From: Acidobacteriota bacterium
Lineage (GTDB): Bacteria; Acidobacteriota; Terriglobia; Terriglobales; Acidobacteriaceae
Assembly (NCBI GenBank): GCA_003225465.1
Contig: QIAH01000348.1
Span: 1-37,804 of the forward strand
Length of the DNA: 37,804 bases
Reading direction: 5' to 3'
Shown here: positions 34,946-37,804 of the stretch, piece after piece
How the letters are laid out: each line of letters begins with the position of its first letter
How positions within the stretch are numbered: the stretch's first letter is position 1
The notes under the pieces: generated by a model
Told to the model about the DNA's origin: nothing
Databases searched by the model: none
What the model saw: the letters and a program-made list of their open reading frames with translations, nothing else
Position numbers and translations under genes: made by a program

Positions 34946-34972
34946 GGCGGCTCACCATGTTGGCAAGCCGCC
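34946..34972. other. Stem-loop in the ftsL-ftsI gap
   Basis: GGCGGCT/AGCCGCC (34946-34952 with 34966-34972) is a perfect 7-bp stem with a 13-nt loop in the 120-nt gap. On the minus strand the T-run lies before the stem, so it is not an intrinsic terminator. It may influence processing or translation of ftsI. Confidence 0.5.
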
Positions 34973-35027
34973 AAAAAAGTACTGCCAGGGGAGGGGCAAA
35001 ACTTCTTTCATGCCGCTCAGCTGCTGC

Positions 35028-35486
35028 TTATCGTGCCGAGATCACAGAAATTGGAGTCATGCTTGCCATAACTGGGGTGCCGCCATCGGCCGAGGCGTCC
35101 AGCCGCATCACCTGCCCGGCTTGTGGCGATTGCAGGCCTAGTTTGCGGGCCATCAGGTCGATGCGCTCCGGGTTACGCAGGGACGCATCTTCCAGATGCA
35201 GCTCCCGATTCATTTCCACTATGCTGTCGCGCTGCATTTTGAGCGACTCGATCTGATAGCCGTATTCGATGGCTTTGAAGTGCTGCCACGCATAGGTCAT
35301 GACCAGCAGGAAGAGACAACAGAGCGCGATGCTGAAATGCCGCATTTCGCGGGCCCGGCGCGGATCTTCTACCTTGACCAGGCGCGAGTTGTCGATCGTC
35401 TTCGCAAAGTAAATCTCGGGAGTTCCAACCCAGAACGATTTGCGCTGGCTGTTGGCCATGGCTTGTGCGGTCGCGGCGGCTGGCAT
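35028..35486 (-). CDS. ftsL: Cell division protein FtsL
   Basis: FtsL is a small bitopic protein that forms the FtsQLB complex and activates FtsWI. The 152-residue product has a cytoplasmic N-terminus of about 50 residues, one membrane helix (about 51-67, FSIALCCLFLLVMTYAW), a periplasmic leucine-zipper-like coiled coil (about 70-102), and the family-typical LRNPERIDLMARKLGLQSPQAGQV segment. The family is very divergent, so identification rests on this architecture plus position between rsmH and ftsI. The ATG follows the stop of the 51-aa gene directly (TAAATG); an internal Met at residue 10 is a possible alternative. Confidence 0.9.
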   Translation of the reverse strand: MPAAATAQAMANSQRKSFWVGTPEIYFAKTIDNSRLVKVEDPRRAREMRHFSIALCCLFLLVMTYAWQHFKAIEYGYQIESLKMQRDSIVEMNRELHLEDASLRNPERIDLMARKLGLQSPQAGQVMRLDASADGGTPVMASMTPISVISAR

Positions 35487-35642
35487 TTAGGCTACCCCGA
35501 CGAGATCGGCGTCTACGTGCACGCTCTGATGCTGGGATGCATACCAGCGCTCGAGTTCGTTCTGCGGATTCGCGTCGCGAATGCGAGCTTCCGAACGCTC
35601 GACGATTGCCATTATTTCCTTGATCAATGTTCCTGTGTACAT
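35487..35642 (-). CDS. Small conserved-looking protein (51 aa) between rsmH and ftsL
   Basis: I cannot name this family. The product is short, charged and soluble, with a helical N-terminus (MYTGTLIKEIMAIVERSEAR) and an amphipathic middle with a Trp-Tyr pair (ERWYASQHQ). No signal peptide or membrane helix is visible. AGGAG stands 8 nt before the ATG at 35642 and the TAA stop is directly followed by the ftsL ATG, which supports translation and coupling. The open frame extends upstream to 35783, but that part is hairpin-rich intergenic DNA. Its position suggests a role in, or tuning of, FtsL expression or divisome assembly; that is inference. Confidence 0.75.
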   Translation of the reverse strand: MYTGTLIKEIMAIVERSEARIRDANPQNELERWYASQHQSVHVDADLVGVA

Positions 35643-35712
35643 GGCCCTGACTCCTGTCCTGTTTCTTTTTTCGCCTCGTTTGTGAGAGGCGATGCCGCCT
35701 TGGATACCTTGC

Positions 35713-35742
35713 CCCGGCACGCCTTCCCTGGTGCGTGCCGGG
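35713..35742. repeat. Perfect 10-bp hairpin in the rsmH downstream gap
   Basis: CCCGGCACGC/GCGTGCCGGG (35713-35722 with 35733-35742) has a 10-nt loop. It is one of several hairpins in the 212-nt gap between rsmH and the 51-aa gene; a smaller CGCCTC...GAGAGGCG stem lies near 35671-35690. No T-tract follows. Confidence 0.6.
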
Positions 35743-35836
35743 CTTACTTCACCCACAATCTTTCCCCAACGCGGATGCATCACGCTGGGGCCCCCGATGG
35801 GTTCTTCGGAGGAAAACCCTTTTTGATTGCATGACA

Positions 35837-35858
35837 GCCGGCGAGACGCCGGCGCTAC
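35837..35858 (-). repeat. GTAG-type REP hairpin supplying the rsmH stop codon
   Basis: On the minus strand GTAG (35858-35855) is followed by C and a perfect 7-bp stem GCCGGCG/CGCCGGC with a TCT loop. A GTAG head plus GC hairpin is the form of REP elements linked to RAYT (REP-associated tyrosine) transposases. The TAG of the GTAG is the rsmH stop codon. No RAYT gene is in the window. Confidence 0.7.
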
Positions 35859-36826
35859 AATCTTTCGGCGGCTCGCAGCTTCGCGCTGCGCGACCGCGGA
35901 TTGCGATCGATTTCTTCTTCATCGGCCGTCACCGGCTTTTTCGTCAGCAAGCGGTAGTGACCTCGTTTCGCGCCTTCGCGAAGAGCATCTTTCACGATGC
36001 GGTCTTCCAGCGAGTGGAAACTGATGATCACCAGCCTGCCTCCCGGTTTCAGCAACCGCGGGGCTGCTTCCATCAGCGCCCGCAGGTCGTCGAGTTCGCG
36101 GTTTACGAAGATTCGGAGAGCCTGAAAGGTGCGCGTCGCGGGATGAATTCTTCTTTCCGCCTGGTTCATTGGCCGGGCCGCGGCTGAAACGATTTCCGCA
36201 AGTTGCGCGGTAGTGCGTATCGGCCGCGACCGGACAATGGCTCTGGCGATTCTCCGCGACCTCCTTTCCTCACCGAATTCGTAAATCAGGTTGGCGAGTG
36301 TGACCTCGTCGGCCTGATTTACCACTTGTTCGGCGGTCTCGCCGGACTGCGTGTTCATGCGCATGTCCAGCGGTCCTTCCGCCTGAAAACTGAATCCGCG
36401 CGCGGCATTGTCGAGCTGCAGGCTGCTGACGCCGAGGTCTGCGAGTAAACCGTCGATGGTCGTTGGTCGTTGGTCGTTGGCCAAATCTGCAAACGAACCA
36501 TGTATCAACTCGACCTGCGGCCAATCGGTTCGACCGGCGAGGACGCCCGTCGCTCCACTGACCTCGCTGGCGACTGGCGACTGCAGACTGGCAGCTGCTC
36601 TTTCGAGAGCCGCCGGATCCTTATCGACCCCAATCAAATGACCCGGTGCGCCGAGGCGTTTTGCGATTTCGTAACTGTGCCCGCCCAAGCCCACCGTGGC
36701 GTCGATATACGTCCCACCGCGCTGGATGGCTAGAAAATCGATCGCTTCTTTTAAAAGAACCGGTACATGGCCAGCCTTGCCACCATGCCCCCGCTCGGGG
36801 GTGTTTCGTCCAAAACCCTCGTCCAC
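35855..36826 (-). CDS. rsmH: 16S rRNA (cytosine(1402)-N4)-methyltransferase RsmH
   Basis: RsmH (MraW) methylates C1402 of 16S rRNA with S-adenosylmethionine. The 323-residue product has HVPVLLKEAID, the SAM-binding YIDATVGLGGHS (40-51) and GVDKDP, DGLLADLGVSSLQLD, RGFSFQAEGPLDMRM, RIHPATRTFQALRIFVNREL and the C-terminal IISFHSLEDRIVK. The segment between the SAM site and the catalytic region appears about 20 residues longer than in E. coli RsmH (SLQSPVASEVSG and onward), and its DNA is a heptad repeat; a second repeat encodes NDQRPTTI. The start is GTG, overlapping the mraZ stop by one base (TAGTG). The stop lies in a REP hairpin. Confidence 0.95.
   Translation of the reverse strand: MDEGFGRNTPERGHGGKAGHVPVLLKEAIDFLAIQRGGTYIDATVGLGGHSYEIAKRLGAPGHLIGVDKDPAALERAAASLQSPVASEVSGATGVLAGRTDWPQVELIHGSFADLANDQRPTTIDGLLADLGVSSLQLDNAARGFSFQAEGPLDMRMNTQSGETAEQVVNQADEVTLANLIYEFGEERRSRRIARAIVRSRPIRTTAQLAEIVSAAARPMNQAERRIHPATRTFQALRIFVNRELDDLRALMEAAPRLLKPGGRLVIISFHSLEDRIVKDALREGAKRGHYRLLTKKPVTADEEEIDRNPRSRSAKLRAAERL
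36455..36480. repeat. In-frame (GGTCGTT)3 heptad repeat inside rsmH
   Basis: Three perfect GGTCGTT units (36458-36478) plus GG, identical to the intergenic repeat at 29540-29568. Read on the coding strand they give NDQRPTT just before the conserved IDGLLADLG segment of RsmH. Confidence 0.9.
36563..36592. repeat. In-frame GACTGGC heptad repeat inside rsmH
   Basis: Degenerate 7-mers (GCTGGCGACTGGCGACTGCA and on) encode SLQSPVASE on the coding strand. The DNA matches the intergenic repeat at 255-335, which in one frame gives SLQSSVVSE. The two copies are over 36 kb apart. Confidence 0.8.
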
Positions 36827-37266
36827 TAGATGCCCAGGTCGTCGAGCGTCTTCTCATCGTCCGCGGTGAATGACTCGGTCTCGATCTCCGTTTGCAACGT
36901 TGACAGGTTGCGCACTTCCAGATACGTCAAGTTCCCGAGCACCGCGACTTCGCCCTTGATGACCGCTTTCTCGCGCAGCAACTGCGGGATCAGCAACCGG
37001 CCCTGCCCATCCATTTCCACCTGCTGTCCCCAGTAATTCACCCGGGTGAGGAACCTCTTCTTCGTGGGATTGAAAGTGGAGAGATTGGCCAGCTTCTGCT
37101 CGATCCGCTCCCATTCCTCGAAGGGATATATCTGGGCAACCCTCCCGTCCAAACTTGTGATGTAGAATTGCGTGCCGTATTTCTCGTCGATCACGCGCTT
37201 GAACTCGGCCGGGACCTTGAGACGCCCTTTGTCGTCGACGCGAGTTGGGTGATTGCCGCGAAACAT
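36826..37266 (-). CDS. mraZ: Transcriptional regulator MraZ
   Basis: MraZ is the first gene of dcw clusters and a DNA-binding regulator of its own operon. The 146-residue product contains two SpoVT/AbrB-like halves, each with the DxxGR motif: VDDKGRLKVPAEF (about residues 10-22) and MDGQGRLLIPQLLR (about 84-97). The ATG at 37266 (MFRGNHPTRVDDKG) fits the family start; a frame extension to 37323 is not typical and no strong Shine-Dalgarno element marks either. Its TAG overlaps the rsmH GTG. About 185-240 nt upstream lie a promoter and three MraZ-like boxes. Confidence 0.96.
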   Translation of the reverse strand: MFRGNHPTRVDDKGRLKVPAEFKRVIDEKYGTQFYITSLDGRVAQIYPFEEWERIEQKLANLSTFNPTKKRFLTRVNYWGQQVEMDGQGRLLIPQLLREKAVIKGEVAVLGNLTYLEVRNLSTLQTEIETESFTADDEKTLDDLGI

Positions 37267-37450
37267 AGGTTCGTTTGCGCCGGTGAGGGCGTCCGGTACC
37301 GCTGACAGTTGCCACAACAGCAACCAGGGAGGAGGTAAAAGCGGCTTGCAACGTGGTCATTTCCGGTTCGTTCGGGCTGTTTTTCAGGGTGTCAGTCGTT
37401 ATTTCCACTGGCGCCTCAAAATGCATCACCGCTGCCCACGACCTCTACTG

Positions 37451-37480
37451 ACTTGACCACTTTGTACCACTTTTGACCAC
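37451..37480 (-). promoter_or_regulatory. Candidate MraZ boxes (three GTGGT direct repeats)
   Basis: On the minus strand GTGGTCAAAA, GTGGTACAAA and GTGGTCAAGT follow each other with exact 10-bp spacing. MraZ of E. coli and Mollicutes binds arrays of short G-rich direct repeats with one-turn spacing, and AAAGTGG-type boxes are known in Mollicutes. The array begins immediately after the -10 hexamer, so bound MraZ would block transcription start. Confidence 0.75.
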
Positions 37481-37508
37481 ATCCTACGCCTAAATGGTTT
37501 GTTGTCAA
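37481..37508 (-). promoter_or_regulatory. Promoter of the dcw cluster (PmraZ)
   Basis: TTGACA (37503-37508, perfect -35), a 16-bp spacer and TAGGAT (37481-37486, 4 of 6) read on the minus strand. The predicted start near 37474 falls in the first MraZ box and gives a leader of roughly 200 nt before mraZ. Confidence 0.7.
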
Positions 37509-37665
37509 TAACAAAGTTCAAGGTCGCAGGGGTCTCTACAGGTCGGTTTTCAAAAGCGCGAGTTCTTGTAGCTTACTGTTTCGGTGACCACAAGATGTTG
37601 CGTTTAGAGAATGGGTTCTTTCCCTCTTTCTTCGCCTTTCATTTTACTTGCGCTGGCAACATTTC

Positions 37666-37674
37666 TGTGGATAA
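37666..37674 (-). promoter_or_regulatory. Single perfect DnaA-box sequence
   Basis: TTATCCACA on the minus strand matches the DnaA box consensus exactly. Only one is seen, so an origin is not supported; it may be chance or mark DnaA control near PmraZ. Confidence 0.25.
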
Positions 37675-37689
37675 CAGTCGACCTCCACC

Positions 37690-37762
37690 CACCACAGAGA
37701 CACAGAGGCACAGAGAAAGGCGAAAGACTGAACCACGAAGGAAACGAAGGTTCTCGGGGTGA
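37690..37762. repeat. CACAGAG / CACGAAGG intergenic repeat block
   Basis: Tandem CACAGAGA/G-type units (from about 37690) are followed by AACCACGAAGG and AACGAAGG units, a one-arm relative of the 63-bp palindrome at 16342-16404. An open frame through it (37499-37762, +) translates the repeat and is not a gene. No other feature was found between 37509 and the window end. Confidence 0.7.
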
Positions 37763-37804
37763 AGCCTTGTGGCTGCTTTTGGCTTTTAGGATAGCGGGCG
37801 GCGA

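Noticed and set aside
36854-37429. Minus-strand frame of 191 codons starting in the mraZ leader
   Set aside because: Its first part looks somewhat protein-like, but it runs through mraZ in a different frame and has no supporting start.
37666-37674. Possible replication origin
   Set aside because: Only one DnaA box, no dnaA or dnaN gene and no AT-rich unwinding region.
37499-37762. 87-codon plus-strand frame at the right end
   Set aside because: The C-terminal part is a translation of the CACAGAG/CACGAAGG repeat, a common false gene call.

Overview
This window looks like a chromosomal piece of an Acidobacteriota genome, probably class Terriglobia. That placement is an inference from gene content: a CarboxypepD-type (Oar-like) TonB-dependent receptor, a GWxTD-domain lipoprotein-like gene paired with a second CarboxypepD outer-membrane protein, a TIGR03118-family secreted protein, MurE with the meso-DAP signature, and many short repeats between genes. 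No rRNA, tRNA, transposase or CRISPR array was found.

Layout. Positions 1-17551 hold mostly separate small transcription units. On the minus strand these are a partial PilZ gene, a secreted TPR protein, the large TonB receptor with its own terminator, a two-gene GWxTD/CarboxypepD operon, a TIGR03118 protein, a stand-alone penicillin-binding transpeptidase and a secreted protein with a HEIGEW motif. On the plus strand are a 105-aa unknown, a membrane-fusion protein plus ABC ATPase pair without a permease, and a single-domain response regulator.

Positions 17867-37266 are a complete dcw (division and cell wall) cluster on the minus strand. In transcription order it is mraZ, rsmH, a 51-aa unknown, ftsL, ftsI (with PASTA), murE, murF, mraY, murD, ftsW, murG, murC, a 176-aa unknown, ftsQ, ftsA, ftsZ. 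Junctions are often coupled (mraZ/rsmH TAGTG, 51-aa/ftsL TAAATG, murE/murF ATGA, ftsQ/ftsA TAG-G-ATG). Together the genes make UDP-MurNAc-pentapeptide (MurC-F, although murB and ddl are absent), pass it to lipid (MraY, MurG), polymerise and cross-link it at the septum (FtsW, FtsI), and build the divisome (FtsZ, A, Q, L). A promoter followed directly by three 10-bp-spaced GTGGT boxes upstream of mraZ fits MraZ autoregulation.

The most unusual signal is repetitive DNA inside this otherwise compact operon. There is a heptanucleotide repeat family (GTCGTTG/AGTCGTC type), a GTAG-type REP hairpin, a 340-bp element with inverted termini between murD and ftsW, and shorter repeats in other gaps. Several copies touch or supply stop codons (rsmH, murF, ftsW). 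Two heptad copies lie in frame inside rsmH, and one of them encodes an apparent extra loop of about 20 residues in the methyltransferase.
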